Assembly: GCA_024280885.1 (NCBI GenBank)
Contig: JAJRPF010000070.1
Coordinates: forward strand, 1-64,000
Length of the DNA stretch: 64,000 nt
Direction of reading: 5' to 3'
DNA from: Planctomycetota bacterium
Lineage (GTDB): Bacteria > Planctomycetota > JAJSAM01 > JAJVHW01
The notes under the pieces were generated by a model that saw nothing but the letters and a program-made list of their open reading frames with translations, was not told the DNA's origin and made no database searches. The position numbers were made by a program, and so were the translations under genes. Of the stretch, positions 23,786 to 34,040 are shown piece by piece (position 1 is the first letter of the stretch; the number at the start of each line of letters is the position of its first letter).

Positions 23786-24733
23786 CTACGACAGCTCCTT
23801 GCCGGTCAGGCGGCGATAGATCTCCACGTAGCGCTTCCGTGTCTCGTCGATCGCCGACTGGGGCATCGGCGGCGCGGGCGGGCGCTTGTCCCAGTCGAGA
23901 CCGTCGAGCCAGTCGCGCACCGGTTGCTTGTCGAACGACGGCTGCGGATGCCCCGGCTCCCAGGCCGACGCTTCCCAGTAGCGAGACGAGTCCGGCGTCA
24001 GAGCCTCGTCGATCAGCGTGAGTTCGCCAGCGTGCATGCCGAACTCGAACTTCGTGTCGGCGAGAATGACGCCGGCGCCGCGCGCGAGTTCCGCGCCGCG
24101 GTCGTAGAGCGTGAGCGTGAGATCGCGGAGCGTCGCGCCCAATTCGTCGCCGACGATCGAGCACATGCGGGCGAAGTCGATATTCTCGTCGTGGTCGCCG
24201 ACCTCGGCCTTCGTGGCCGGGGTGAAGATTGGCTCCGGCAATCGGCTCGACTCGACGAGCCCGTCGGGCAGCGCGATCCCGCAGACTGTCTGGCTGACGC
24301 GATACTCCTTCAGGCCGGAACCGGCGAGATAACCGCGCGCGACGCACTCAACGGGCAGCGGATCGCATTTCTTCACGAGCATCGTGCGTCCGCGGAGGAC
24401 GTCGGCATGCGCACGGACCGCAGCGGGCATAGCGTCCACGTCCGCCGTGATGAGGTGGTGGGGCACCACGTCGGCGAGTTGCTCGAACCAGAAGCACGAG
24501 ACCGCGGTCAAGACCTTGCCCTTGTCGGGGACGCCGTTCGGAAGGACGACGTCGAAGGCCGAGATCCGGTCTGTCGTGACGATCAGGAGGGCGTCCGGCA
24601 GGTCGTAGATGTCCCGCACCTTGCCCTGCGCTCGCAGGGTCAGGCCCCCAAGGCCTGTGTGCAGCACCGCATCTGTTTGCAGCACTGCATCGTTGTGCTG
24701 CACCGCGCCGCCGCCGCTCGTTCCGTCGCTCAT
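23786..24733 (-). CDS. purC: SAICAR synthetase PurC
   Basis: Phosphoribosylaminoimidazole-succinocarboxamide synthase, which joins aspartate to CAIR in purine synthesis; the next gene makes its substrate. About 315 residues. The ATG at 24733 is preferred because GGAGG lies 6 nt upstream; the ATG two codons earlier has no spacing. The core includes GKVRDIYDL, TTDRISAFDVVLPNGVPDKG, ECVARGYLAGSG, ADTKFEFG, and LIDEALTPDSSRYW near 215-230. It is the longer PurC form that ends after QPVRDWL. An 18-bp repeat duplicates an N-terminal peptide (DAVLQT/DAVLHT). Confidence 0.95.
   Translation of the reverse strand: MSDGTSGGGAVQHNDAVLQTDAVLHTGLGGLTLRAQGKVRDIYDLPDALLIVTTDRISAFDVVLPNGVPDKGKVLTAVSCFWFEQLADVVPHHLITADVDAMPAAVRAHADVLRGRTMLVKKCDPLPVECVARGYLAGSGLKEYRVSQTVCGIALPDGLVESSRLPEPIFTPATKAEVGDHDENIDFARMCSIVGDELGATLRDLTLTLYDRGAELARGAGVILADTKFEFGMHAGELTLIDEALTPDSSRYWEASAWEPGHPQPSFDKQPVRDWLDGLDWDKRPPAPPMPQSAIDETRKRYVEIYRRLTGKELS
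24662..24697 (-). repeat. 18-bp in-frame duplication in purC N-terminus
   Basis: Two imperfect 18-bp copies (CAGCACCGCATCTGTTTG and CAGCACTGCATCGTTGTG on the + strand) lie in the non-conserved N-terminal extension of purC. Confidence 0.7.
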
Positions 24734-24835
24734 GCCCATCCTCCGAGAATGAAGATTGAACCTACGAGGATAGGCACGCGGTCAGACGCTCCCCATCTGT
24801 TCCCGGGCGACGGCCTCTGGTGCGATACTCTTCGT

Positions 24836-26155
24836 ATGACAGTGCCCCTGAGTGAAGCTCCCGACCACGCTGGCGCAGTGCCCTCGGGCGCTCGTGCGTC
24901 CGGCGCGATCGCCGCGCCCGGAAGCAAGAGCCACGCGATCCGACTCCTGATCGCGGCTGCGCTGGCATCCGGGGTCTCGACGGTCGCGCGACTCCCGGGC
25001 GGCGAGGACGTGCGCGCCGTGATCCAGGCGCTGCGGGCGCTAGGGATCGGCATCCACGTGGTGGGCGATGTCGCGACGGTGACCGGTTGCGCGGGGATGC
25101 TGCCATCGCTCGGTGACGAGGAGGTCCGGCTCGACCTCGGCGGCTCCGGGACAGGCTTGCGACTTCTCGCCGCGGTGTGCTGCCTCGGGCGCGGACCGTA
25201 TCTGCTGGACGGGGACGCGTCGCTCCGCGCCCGACCCGCCGCCGGCGCCGAGGAGGTCGTGCGGGCGCTCGGATGCGAGGCTGTGAGCCGCGGCGGGCAC
25301 CCACCACTGCGTGTCTCTGGAGGGCCGCTCCACCGTCTGCCGGCGCGCCTCGTGGCTCCCGACGTATCGCGGTCGAGTCAACCGCTCAGCGCACTCCTTC
25401 TCGTCGCGGCGGCCCTTCCGAGCACGCGGACGTGGCTCAACCTCGGGGCCACACCAGTCTCGCTGGGCTACGTTGATCTGACGTTCGCTGCCCTCCGCCC
25501 GTTCATGCCCGCCGACGGACGCGGCGGTCGCAGCAACGCGACGAATCTGGTGTTGCCACGCGACGGGCTGCACGCCGCGGACGTCGCCGTCGAGGGGGAT
25601 TGGTCATCCGCCGCGTACCTGCTCGCCGCCGCTGCCGCGTCGGGCGGGGACGTGCGCGTTACCGGCCTGAATCACCACTCGGCGCAGCCCGATGCGCGGA
25701 TCACGCGCATACTGTCCGAGATGGGAGCGCAGGTCTCCACCGGCTCAGACAATGTGCGGTGCCGGGGCACGGGAGCGCTCACCGGGGCTCGCATCTCGCT
25801 GCGCGACGCGCCCGATCTGGCCCCCCTCGTCGGCGCACTCGGTTGCCTCGCCAGCGGCGAGACGGAGGTCTTCGACACGCCGCACCTGCGGATCAAGGAG
25901 TCCGACCGCGTCGCGTCGACGGTCGCAGCCGCGCGTGCGGTCGGTTGCCATGCCGAGGAGCGCCCGGAGGGGTTCGTGATCTATGGTGGGCACGCGCCCG
26001 CCAATGTGGTGGATCCGTGCGGCGACCATCGCATCGCCATGGCGTTCGCGATCGCGGGACTCGCCATCCCCGGCGTGCGAATTCTCGATCCGGACTGCGT
26101 TACGAAGAGCTACCCGGGATTCTGGGGCGACCTCGAACGTCTCACCGGCGGCTGA
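24836..26155 (+). CDS. aroA: 3-phosphoshikimate 1-carboxyvinyltransferase (EPSP synthase)
   Basis: Transfers the enolpyruvyl group of PEP to shikimate-3-phosphate in aromatic amino-acid synthesis. 439 residues from the ATG at 24836. Motifs in order: GSKSHAIR near residue 30 (substrate phosphate contact), LGGSGTGLRLLAA near 105, RSSQPLSALLL near 180, GDWSSAAYLLAAAA near 260, RIKESDRV near 353, GDHRIAMAFAIAG near 395 and KSYPGFWGDL at the end. It diverges from purC; about 100 bp separate the starts and must hold both promoters. Confidence 0.95.
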   Translation: MTVPLSEAPDHAGAVPSGARASGAIAAPGSKSHAIRLLIAAALASGVSTVARLPGGEDVRAVIQALRALGIGIHVVGDVATVTGCAGMLPSLGDEEVRLDLGGSGTGLRLLAAVCCLGRGPYLLDGDASLRARPAAGAEEVVRALGCEAVSRGGHPPLRVSGGPLHRLPARLVAPDVSRSSQPLSALLLVAAALPSTRTWLNLGATPVSLGYVDLTFAALRPFMPADGRGGRSNATNLVLPRDGLHAADVAVEGDWSSAAYLLAAAAASGGDVRVTGLNHHSAQPDARITRILSEMGAQVSTGSDNVRCRGTGALTGARISLRDAPDLAPLVGALGCLASGETEVFDTPHLRIKESDRVASTVAAARAVGCHAEERPEGFVIYGGHAPANVVDPCGDHRIAMAFAIAGLAIPGVRILDPDCVTKSYPGFWGDLERLTGG

Positions 26156-26242
26156 CATGCCTCCCTTTCCTTGGCGCGCGCCGCGCCGGAGCGCATCCTG
26201 CGGGGTTCGGAATTCTGGCTCGGGCTGAGGAGCGACAACGAC

Positions 26243-27475
26243 ATGGGTATCGTGAGCAAGAGCGGTGGTGGAGGCGGCGAGACCGGCGGCAACGCGGCCA
26301 TGGATGCGGGCGGCGGACCGGACGAGATCCGCACCAACCTGCCGCCGCGGACGGGACCGATCTGCGGTCGCCGGGACGAGATGCAGGCGATAGTGGACGC
26401 CTTCAACAAGGCGCAGCAAGAGAAGCGCTCGGGAGTCGTCGAGGTCACCGGCAAGCTCGGGACCGGGGCGACCACCGTGGCGGTCGAGCTCGCACGTCGC
26501 GCCGGTGGACGTTTCCCGGGCGGCGCGTGGCTGCTGCGCGCCGATCTCGGTCCGGACCTCGCCTGGGCCGATCTGGCCGCCTGCCGCGGCGAGACCGTCA
26601 CCACGAGCCTGGTCGAGTCTGCGCGCATCGAACGTGAGCGTGCTGCGGCGGAACCCCGCTCGCTGATCGTCGTGGACGGCGTGACGGCCGACACCGACCT
26701 GGACGCGGTGCTGCCCGATCTGAGCGGGGCTGGCGCCGACATCTTCCTCGTCACGACCGAGCCCACCGGGACGATGGACGAGGTCGTTCACGTCTCCGCG
26801 GTGCCGGATCAGGCACCGCGTCGCATCGCCCACGCCGTCCTGCGCGTGAAGGACGGCGAGGAAGAGGTCGACGTTCCGGTCGTCCGTGTGACGGACGGCT
26901 TGGCGATCACCGCGTCGCTTGCCGCCCGCGTGGCGGTCGCGCATCACCCCGATGGACCGGCGCGCAGCCTGGCGGATCTCCCGGCAGCGCTGATGCAGAT
27001 CGTGCCGCTCGTCGCGCAGCATCCGGCCGCGCTCGAATTGCTCCTCGTCTGCGGTGTGGCCCATCCGACGCTGATCACGGCCGACGCGCTCTACGGCGCG
27101 ATCGGCAACCTGCGCGCCCGGCGCGGCCTCGAGTTCGACGGCGAAGACGTCGGCAATGGCGTGCTTCATCTGGTGCGTCTGGGATTGCTCTCACTCGACG
27201 AAGAGAGCCGCGTCTCGATGCATCCGCTGCTTCAGGAGGCCGTGCGCGCGATGGCGAGCACCGACGCGGACCTGCGGATCGCCCGCGAGGGCCTGGCGCA
27301 GGGGCTCATGGACGAGGCCGCCGAGGCGCTCACCGACGAGGGTGTGGACATTCACCGCGCCGGGCTGCATCAGCTGCGCTACCTGCGCGACACGAGCGAG
27401 GGCGATACGCAGACGAAGCTCGCGGCCGCGATTGCGGAGGTCGAGACCGCGTTGGGCATCGGCGTCGGCGAGTAG
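26243..27475 (+). CDS. STAND/NB-ARC-like protein with altered P-loop
   Basis: 410 residues from the ATG at 26243, with GAGGAG about 11 nt upstream; a longer in-frame start at 26171 has no ribosome-binding site. A glycine-rich start leads to [14 protein letters not shown], typical of the entry to an NB-ARC or AAA_16 module. The P-loop position reads [15 protein letters not shown] (about residue 68): the lysine that contacts ATP phosphate is alanine. The Walker B region reads SLIVVDGV. A winged-helix-like end carries [28 protein letters not shown]. Nucleotide hydrolysis is therefore doubtful. The layout resembles signal-transduction NTPases with the sensor repeats missing. About 90 bp behind aroA and 65 bp before glyQ on the same strand. 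Confidence 0.65.
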   Translation: MGIVSKSGGGGGETGGNAAMDAGGGPDEIRTNLPPRTGPICGRRDEMQAIVDAFNKAQQEKRSGVVEVTGKLGTGATTVAVELARRAGGRFPGGAWLLRADLGPDLAWADLAACRGETVTTSLVESARIERERAAAEPRSLIVVDGVTADTDLDAVLPDLSGAGADIFLVTTEPTGTMDEVVHVSAVPDQAPRRIAHAVLRVKDGEEEVDVPVVRVTDGLAITASLAARVAVAHHPDGPARSLADLPAALMQIVPLVAQHPAALELLLVCGVAHPTLITADALYGAIGNLRARRGLEFDGEDVGNGVLHLVRLGLLSLDEESRVSMHPLLQEAVRAMASTDADLRIAREGLAQGLMDEAAEALTDEGVDIHRAGLHQLRYLRDTSEGDTQTKLAAAIAEVETALGIGVGE

Positions 27476-27539
27476 GCGCTTACGACGGTGTATTGGCGAC
27501 GGTGGATTGGCGAAGGCGAGTAGGCGACGGAGGGACGAC

Positions 27540-28490
27540 GTGAGCGGACCCGATTTCCAGACCATGATCCTGCGGCTCCAGGACTACTGGGCGGGCCAGG
27601 GGTGCGTCATCACCCAGCCCTACGACACGATGGTCGGCGCGGCGACGTTCTGCCCGCCCACGTTCCTCCGCTCGCTTGGCCCGGATCCGTGGCGGGTCGC
27701 TCACGTCCAGCCGTGTCGTCGGCCCGGCGACGGGCGCTACGGCGAGAACCCGTTCCGCTTCCAGCGCTACTACCAGTACCAGGTGCTCTTGAAGCCGGCG
27801 CCCGAGAACAGCCAGGAGCTCTATCTGAAGAGTCTCGAAGCGATCGGGATCGATCTGCGTAGGCACGACATCCGCTTCGTCGAGGATGACTGGGAGTCGC
27901 CCACTCTCGGCGCAACGGGGCTGGGCTGGGAGGTCTGGCTCGACGGAATGGAGGTGACTCAATTCACCTACTTCCAGCAGATTGGTGGCTACGAACTCGA
28001 TCCGATCTCGCTCGAACTGACGTACGGACTCGAGCGGATCGCCATGTACTTGCAGGACGTCCCGTCCGCTTTCGACATGCAGTGGGTGGGCGACGTGACG
28101 TGGGGCGATGTGTCGCGCCGCGACGAGCAGGAGTTCAGCGCGTACAACTTCGAGCACGCTGACACCGAGATGCTCGCCCGGCACTTCGATGATCACGAGC
28201 GCATGTGCTTCGATCTGGCGCGGAAGGGCCTGCCGCTGCCCGCCTACGACCATTGCATGCACGCCTCGCACAATTTCAATCTCCTCGACGCGAGGGGGGC
28301 AATCGGCGTTAACCAGCGCGCACAGTATATTGCGCGCGTGCGCGGTCTGGCCCGTGCGTGCGCCGCGGCATGGATGGGGGACGAGGTGAAGGGCGGGCCA
28401 CGCGCGCCGAAGCCGTCCGCCGTCACATCCGCTGGCACATCCATCGGCACATCCATCGGCACCGAGCAGGCCGAGGGGGCGTCCCGATGA
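27540..28490 (+). CDS. glyQ: Glycyl-tRNA synthetase alpha subunit
   Basis: Catalytic subunit of the bacterial alpha2beta2 glycyl-tRNA synthetase. 316 residues from a GTG at 27540, with GGAGGG 5 nt upstream, matching the E. coli N-terminus ([17 protein letters not shown]). Signature blocks: [60 protein letters not shown] and [14 protein letters not shown] 25-residue Ser/Thr/Gly/Ala tail after residue 290 is not part of the usual protein and comes from a 12-bp tandem repeat. The stop overlaps the next ATG (ATGA). The partner glyS is one gene away. Confidence 0.95.
   Translation: MSGPDFQTMILRLQDYWAGQGCVITQPYDTMVGAATFCPPTFLRSLGPDPWRVAHVQPCRRPGDGRYGENPFRFQRYYQYQVLLKPAPENSQELYLKSLEAIGIDLRRHDIRFVEDDWESPTLGATGLGWEVWLDGMEVTQFTYFQQIGGYELDPISLELTYGLERIAMYLQDVPSAFDMQWVGDVTWGDVSRRDEQEFSAYNFEHADTEMLARHFDDHERMCFDLARKGLPLPAYDHCMHASHNFNLLDARGAIGVNQRAQYIARVRGLARACAAAWMGDEVKGGPRAPKPSAVTSAGTSIGTSIGTEQAEGASR
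28425..28460 (+). repeat. 12-bp in-frame tandem repeat in glyQ tail
   Basis: ACATCCGCTGGC, ACATCCATCGGC and ACATCCATCGGC encode a [12 protein letters not shown] tail in glycyl-tRNA synthetase alpha. Confidence 0.85.
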
Positions 28491-30169
28491 GACGCTGCAT
28501 GCTCTGGCTCCTGATGGTCATTCTGCTCGCCGGAAGCGCGACTGCCCTGCGCGCCGACGTGACCGAGGACGGGACGTTCAGCGCGGAGCTTCAGGCCGCC
28601 ATGGCGCGCCAGGACAAACTTGCCGACGACGGGAAGCACGAGCAGATGGTCTCCGAGGCAAGGAAGGGCTCGGACTCGGGCACGCCCGACGCGCTCTACC
28701 TGCTCGGCAGGGCGCTCGGCAATCAGGCTCTGGTCGCACAGCGGAGCGGGCGCCCGAAGGAGTTCATGGACCTGCTCGAGCAGGCGCGCGAGGCGTTCGC
28801 CACTGCGAAGGAACTCGGGGGACATCTCTACGCGCCCGGCTTCCTCGGACTGGCCCGTTGCGCGCGTTTCGAGGACGATCGCGACGAGGCGGCACGTCAG
28901 CTCAAGCAGGCCCTCCGCGTCGCCCCGGGCTTCAAGGTGGCGGCGCTCGAACTGGCGCAGGTGCTCTGGGAGCAGGGGCTCTACGCCGACGCGGAGTTGG
29001 AGTTGCACCGTCTGCTCGAGAAGCACCCGGACGACACCGACGTGCGCATGCTCCTCGGCGGCTTCAAGATGCAGCGCAAGCGTTGGGGCGACGCCGAACG
29101 CGAGTTCCGCGCGATTCTCTCGCGCGAGCCGAACCACCAGGCCGCGCGCAAACTGCTCGGCACCGCGCTCATGTTCCAGGACGGCTTCGCGGAGGCGTCG
29201 GAGCACTGGGAGTTGGTACGCGCCGCCAATCCGGACGATGACGAAGCGTACATCACGCTCTTCCATCTCTATCGTCGCCAGAAAATGGAGGACAAGGCGC
29301 GTGCGGTGCTGGAGGCGTTGGTCACGCAGTTGCCTGACTCCGAGGCCGCGAACCGGGCGCGCAAGACGCTGGAACAGATGGACCAGGACCCGACGTACTT
29401 CCTCGACGAGAAGGCAGTCGATGGGCCCGAGCAGATGATCGCTCAGGTCGAGAACGGCACGGATGACGAGCGCGTGCGCGCGCTGCAGAAGATGCGCAAC
29501 TTCACGTGGGATAATCTGCCCGGCGTCGTCTATCGGATGCTCTCGCCGAAGGAGGCCGAGCCCGCGGTTCGGCGGGCTGCTCTGCAATTGATCGGCAGCC
29601 ATGGCGACCCGCGCACGTTGCCGCTCGTCGAGATCCTGCTCTTCCATCCGGCGGAGCGCGATCCAAACATCGACGTGCGGCGAGCTGCGGCGCAGGCGCT
29701 TGAGGCGCTCGCGACCGATGCGGCCGTTCCGCTGCTCATGCGCCTCCTCGACGACCCGGATGTCGATGTGCGGGAAGCCGGGGTCCGTGGGATTGCCACG
29801 CGCACGGGAAAGTGGTTCCGCGACGACCTGGACGAGGTCACTTCAGTGATCGATTGGCCCGCCGAGCGCAATGCGTATCGCGATTGGTGGGGATCACCGT
29901 CCGGGACGATCGCGCAGCGCCGAGCCGTCGAGCAGATGGTCGAGGTCTTCGCGCATCTGCGGCGGGGCCGCGTGCGGCTGTCCGGGTACGGGATCGACGT
30001 GATGGAGTCGTCGTCGGAGCGCGCTTGGCGTGCCGGGTATGCGCTCTTCCGCGCGCTGACGCAGCAGACGTTTGGCAGCGAGAAGGGCCCCGTCACCGAG
30101 GAAGAACGACGCGGGATCACGGAGCAGGCGCGCGCGTGGGCGAAAGCCCATCCCGACGAGGAGAAGTGA
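28487..30169 (+). CDS. Exported TPR and HEAT-repeat protein inside the gly operon
   Basis: 560 residues from the ATG at 28487, overlapping the glyQ stop. A cleavable-type signal peptide (about residues 1-24, [19 protein letters not shown]) is followed by TPR helices (about 60-310: [58 protein letters not shown]). HEAT-type pairs follow (about 340-450: [42 protein letters not shown]). A C-terminal helical part is charged. It is presumably a periplasmic scaffold, and no catalytic motif is visible. It is placed between glyQ and glyS with overlaps or near-overlaps at both ends, so all three should be co-translated, although the function is not obviously linked. Confidence 0.8.
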   Translation: MRRCMLWLLMVILLAGSATALRADVTEDGTFSAELQAAMARQDKLADDGKHEQMVSEARKGSDSGTPDALYLLGRALGNQALVAQRSGRPKEFMDLLEQAREAFATAKELGGHLYAPGFLGLARCARFEDDRDEAARQLKQALRVAPGFKVAALELAQVLWEQGLYADAELELHRLLEKHPDDTDVRMLLGGFKMQRKRWGDAEREFRAILSREPNHQAARKLLGTALMFQDGFAEASEHWELVRAANPDDDEAYITLFHLYRRQKMEDKARAVLEALVTQLPDSEAANRARKTLEQMDQDPTYFLDEKAVDGPEQMIAQVENGTDDERVRALQKMRNFTWDNLPGVVYRMLSPKEAEPAVRRAALQLIGSHGDPRTLPLVEILLFHPAERDPNIDVRRAAAQALEALATDAAVPLLMRLLDDPDVDVREAGVRGIATRTGKWFRDDLDEVTSVIDWPAERNAYRDWWGSPSGTIAQRRAVEQMVEVFAHLRRGRVRLSGYGIDVMESSSERAWRAGYALFRALTQQTFGSEKGPVTEEERRGITEQARAWAKAHPDEEK

Positions 30170-30171
30170 AC

Positions 30172-32250
30172 GTGAGCGACCTGCTCTTCGAATTGCGCAC
30201 GGAGGAACTGCCTCCGAACGACGTGCGCCACGCGACCCGTGCGCTGGAAACGGCGCTGGCCGACGCGCTGCGCGACGCCGGACTTGCGGCGGAGTCCACG
30301 TCCGCGATGTGGACGCCTCGACGGATGACGGTCTGGGCGCACGGACTTGCCGAGCGCTCTCCCGATCGCGAGGAGCGCGTGAAGGGGCCGCCGGCTCGCG
30401 TCGCGTTCGATGCCGACGGCAGTCCTTCGCGCGCCGCGCTCGGCTTCGCAAAGAAGTCAGGCGTCGCGCCGGAGCAGCTGGAGCGCGAGGGGAATTACGT
30501 CTACGCGGTTGTCCGCACTCCGGGGCGCGAGGCCGCGGCTGTGATCGCGGACGTTCTGCCGGGTCTCGTTGCAGGGGTTCCCTGGAAGAAGCGCATGACC
30601 TGGGGCGGCCCGGTCACGTTCGCGCGGCCCATCCGCGGGATCGTGGCGCTGCTCGGTGAGTCGGTCGTGGATTGTGACGTCGCCGGTCTTCCCGCGGGAC
30701 GCGTGACCCGCGGGCATCCGTTTCTTTCGGAGGGCGACGTCGTACTCGCTGACGCCGCGCGTGAGGGTTACGTCGTGAGTCTGCGCGCCGCGCACGTTCT
30801 CGCCGACCCGGACGAACGGCGCGCGACCGTGCTGCGCGCGGCCCGCGATCTCGTTCCCGGGCTCGACGTGCGCGAGGCGCTCCTCGAGGAGGTCGTGAAC
30901 ATCGTCGAGTGGCCGTCCGCGCTGCTCGGCGCCTTCGACGCGAGCTATCTCGAGTTGCCGCCGCGCCTCCTCGTCACAGTGATGGAGCACCATCAACGCT
31001 TCTTCCACGTCCGCGGGGCCGATGGCACATTGGAAGCGCGCTTCGTCGCGGTGATGAACCGTCCCGCCGACTCCGCCGAGACCTGCCGTCCGGGCTTCGA
31101 ACGCGTGCTCGTCCCGCGGCTTCACGACGCGTCGTTCTTCCTCCGCGAGGATCGTAAGACGCGGCTCGATGCGCGCCTGCCAGCCCTCGTCGATGTCGTC
31201 TACCACCGCAAGCTGGGGACCCTCCGCGACAAGGCGGCGCGGCTCGAAGCCCTTGCGCCGGCGATTGCCACGTTGCTGGGTCACGATGCCGAGGCGGCTG
31301 CTCGGGCCGGGCGTGCCGGATTGCTCGCGAAATGTGACCTCGTCACGCAGATGGTGGGGGAGTTTCCGGAACTCCAGGGGCACGTCGGCAGTGTCTATGC
31401 CGCAGGCGACGCCGAGGCGGCAGACGTCGCCGAAGCGCTCGATTGGCAGTATCGCCACGACTTCGACGCGGCTGACGCGGCGGCCACACCGTCGCCCGTG
31501 GCGCTCGCGCTGCTCCTCGCCGAGAACCTGGATATCCTGTGTCAGTTCGGCACGAGAGTGAGCCTTCCGACCGGGAGTACCGACCCCTTCGGTGTGCGTC
31601 GCGCCGCTCTGACCTTCCTCGCCGCATCCGAGCGCTGGGCGCCCGAACTGCCGCTCGACGCTGCACTCGCCGCGGCGTGCGGCGACGCCGCTTCCGAGGC
31701 CACCGAGGCGGTGCGCACGTACCTGCGCGCTCGCATCGTGCGCCGTTTGCGGACCCGCGGCGTCCCGCCGGACCATGTTGCTGCCGTGGTCGGCTACACG
31801 ACGATGGGCGCGCTCTTGCGCCGTGTCGCCGACCTCGAGGCGCTCTCGCAAGCGCCCGGCTTCGACCGCCTGCTCGCCGTCGCCGAGCGCTGTCGCAACA
31901 TCACGCAGGCTGGCGCGAAAGAAGCGAGCACGCAGGCGAGCAGCGAAGCGCCGCTGGCCGAGGTGCGCGAGGAACTCCTCAGCGAGCAGGCCGAGATCGC
32001 GTTGCATGCTGTCTGGGCTCCACTCCGGGCCGCCCTCCCGCCGACTCCGGACCCGCTCTCGCGCGAGGACGCCGTGCGCGTCGCAGCGGAACTCTCAGAG
32101 CCGCTCCACACGTTCTTCGAAGAGGTCTTCGTGAACGCCGAGGACGTCGATCTCCGCGCCAATCGGCACGCGCTCTTGCGCCAAATCGACGAGGCGCTGC
32201 TGCGCTTCGCCGACCTGTGTCGGATCGTCTCGCCCGGTTCCTCCGCGTAG
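30172..32250 (+). CDS. glyS: Glycyl-tRNA synthetase beta subunit
   Basis: tRNA-binding beta subunit of alpha2beta2 glycyl-tRNA synthetase. 692 residues, the normal size. The GTG at 30172 has GAGGAG 8 nt upstream; a GTG at 30166 overlaps the previous stop but is too close to that site. Family features: LLFELRTEELPP at the start, then WTPRRMTVWAHGL, KRMTWGGPVTFARPIRGIVALLG, VMEHHQRFFHV, RDKAARLEALAP, GVRRAALTFL and the C-terminal DALR-like anticodon-binding region ending EALLRFADLCRI. Together with glyQ it completes the enzyme. Confidence 0.95.
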   Translation: MSDLLFELRTEELPPNDVRHATRALETALADALRDAGLAAESTSAMWTPRRMTVWAHGLAERSPDREERVKGPPARVAFDADGSPSRAALGFAKKSGVAPEQLEREGNYVYAVVRTPGREAAAVIADVLPGLVAGVPWKKRMTWGGPVTFARPIRGIVALLGESVVDCDVAGLPAGRVTRGHPFLSEGDVVLADAAREGYVVSLRAAHVLADPDERRATVLRAARDLVPGLDVREALLEEVVNIVEWPSALLGAFDASYLELPPRLLVTVMEHHQRFFHVRGADGTLEARFVAVMNRPADSAETCRPGFERVLVPRLHDASFFLREDRKTRLDARLPALVDVVYHRKLGTLRDKAARLEALAPAIATLLGHDAEAAARAGRAGLLAKCDLVTQMVGEFPELQGHVGSVYAAGDAEAADVAEALDWQYRHDFDAADAAATPSPVALALLLAENLDILCQFGTRVSLPTGSTDPFGVRRAALTFLAASERWAPELPLDAALAAACGDAASEATEAVRTYLRARIVRRLRTRGVPPDHVAAVVGYTTMGALLRRVADLEALSQAPGFDRLLAVAERCRNITQAGAKEASTQASSEAPLAEVREELLSEQAEIALHAVWAPLRAALPPTPDPLSREDAVRVAAELSEPLHTFFEEVFVNAEDVDLRANRHALLRQIDEALLRFADLCRIVSPGSSA

Positions 32251-32341
32251 CGGCACACTCCGCGGCGACTGGCTGGGCGCAGGCCCTACGCGGAGATCCC
32301 GGCGATCTGTGCGGTCCCGGTGATCTGCGTCCGGGGGGCAT

Positions 32342-34000
32342 GTGATAATTGGCTTCGTGCGTCGTCCCTCCGTGCCTGTCGTCCTTCTCGCTGCGTCCGC
32401 TGTCGTGGCCGTATTCGCGTGCAGTCTCGTGGTCGGCGGAGGTGGATCGCCGCTCGGGTCCGCGGCGCAGCCCGGCCCCGGCCTCGATGCACGTACTGGC
32501 GTGCAACCCGATGGTGTGACTGTCGAGAGCACTGGCGGCTTCTTCGAGGCGTCCGCCACGACAGCGTCGTTCGCCGCGTCGCTCGCGGACCGGGTCTCCG
32601 TGGTCGTTCAGAAGCGTGGCCACAAGACCGTTCGCGACTCGATCGGAGTCTGGGATGCCGCCACGGGGCGTCGCCTCTACATGCGCCATGCCGACCGTCC
32701 GCGACGGACTGCGTCGGTCATGAAATTGGCGACGACTGTGGCTGCGCTGCTCGCGCTCGGTCCGGACCACGAGATGGCGATCGACGTGCGCGCCATGGCA
32801 ACGCCGCGCAGCGGGGTCATCGACGGCGATCTGATCGTCGAGGGGACCGGCGATCCGGGGCTCTCATCGCACCTCGACGATGGCGGGGCCGACGCCGCGA
32901 TTGCGCGCTTGGCGCAGGCTGTCCGCGCGAGCGGGGTTACGCGTGTGACCGGTGATCTCATCCTCGACACCAGTGCGTTCGCCGGCGACGCGCGCCATCC
33001 GGGGTGGGGCTGGAAGCCGGGGGACTACTCCTGGTACATGGCGTCCGTCAGTGCGCTCACGATCGCCGACGGTTGCGTGGACGTGACGGCTGCGCCCGGG
33101 CCCGGCGACGGTGCCCCGGCCCGCCTGACGACTGTGCCGGCCGCAGCGCCCGTCTCCTTCGTCAACCGCTTGACCACCACGACGCAGAAGAAGAAGCACC
33201 TGGTCGTCTTCGATCCCCCCGACGCCGAGGGACGCATCCCCGCGCGCGGGAAGGTCTATCAGGAGTACAGCGTCCCCCTCGCGTGCGCCGATCCCCCCGA
33301 GGTATTCGGGGCTGCGTTCCGCCGCGCCCTCTCCGATGCGGGGATTGTCGTGGCCGGCAACACGCGCATCGTGCGTGGACCGCCCGCGGCCCCGTGGCCG
33401 CGCGCCGCAGGCCGTCCGGGTGTCGTGCTGGCGCGGCATGCAACGCGACTGGCCGATGCCATTCGGATCACGAATCACAAGAGTCAGAACCTCTGGGCGG
33501 AACTCATCCTGCGTTCGGTCGGTGCATTCTCCGCCGAAGGTGTGCGTGGCGGCGACGGGTCGTTCGCCGGTGGAGCCCGCGCTGTGCGTGCGATCCTGTG
33601 GCCGAAAGGGAACGCACCGTCGGGGTTCTCGCAGGAGGACGGAAGCGGGCTTTCTCGCGGGAACCGGGCGACCGTCGGCGCGCTCGCTGACGTGCTCCTG
33701 CGCGTCTACCGCTCCGATCACCGTCTGGTCTTCATGGACTCGTTGGCGAAGGGTGGCGAGCCGGACGGCACGCTGCGCAAGCGCTTCAAGGACAAGCGTT
33801 TTGCTGGCCGCGTGCTCGCCAAGACCGGCACGCTGCGTGACACGAGCGCGCTTGCGGGCTTCGTGCGCGTCGGTGGCGGGGTAGGCGGCGTTGCGGCGGG
33901 GACCGGGCGCGTCCTGATCTTCGTCATTCTGTGCGAAGGACCTGTCGGTCGTTCGCGCGTTCTTCAAGACGCGGTCGTCGGCGCGCTCTTGAAGGGCTGA
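32342..34000 (+). CDS. dacB: D-alanyl-D-alanine carboxypeptidase, PBP4/DacB family (S13)
   Basis: Low-molecular-weight penicillin-binding protein that trims peptidoglycan pentapeptides or cuts cross-links in the periplasm. About 552 residues. The GTG at 32342 follows a G-run; a GTG at 32357 (VRRPSVPVV) is an equally reasonable start. A signal segment runs about residues 10-32. The three catalytic signatures of S13 enzymes are present: SVMK (about residue 125), SQN within NHKSQNLWAELILR (about 381) and KTG in VLAKTGTLRDTSALAGF (about 493). GDLIVEGTGDPGLSS is the typical domain II segment. A Ser/Thr/Gly linker follows the signal. 90 bp behind glyS. Confidence 0.9.
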   Translation: MIIGFVRRPSVPVVLLAASAVVAVFACSLVVGGGGSPLGSAAQPGPGLDARTGVQPDGVTVESTGGFFEASATTASFAASLADRVSVVVQKRGHKTVRDSIGVWDAATGRRLYMRHADRPRRTASVMKLATTVAALLALGPDHEMAIDVRAMATPRSGVIDGDLIVEGTGDPGLSSHLDDGGADAAIARLAQAVRASGVTRVTGDLILDTSAFAGDARHPGWGWKPGDYSWYMASVSALTIADGCVDVTAAPGPGDGAPARLTTVPAAAPVSFVNRLTTTTQKKKHLVVFDPPDAEGRIPARGKVYQEYSVPLACADPPEVFGAAFRRALSDAGIVVAGNTRIVRGPPAAPWPRAAGRPGVVLARHATRLADAIRITNHKSQNLWAELILRSVGAFSAEGVRGGDGSFAGGARAVRAILWPKGNAPSGFSQEDGSGLSRGNRATVGALADVLLRVYRSDHRLVFMDSLAKGGEPDGTLRKRFKDKRFAGRVLAKTGTLRDTSALAGFVRVGGGVGGVAAGTGRVLIFVILCEGPVGRSRVLQDAVVGALLKG

Positions 34001-34040
34001 TGCACACCAAAATGCTGATGCAGTTGGGGAGCGCTCTGCG

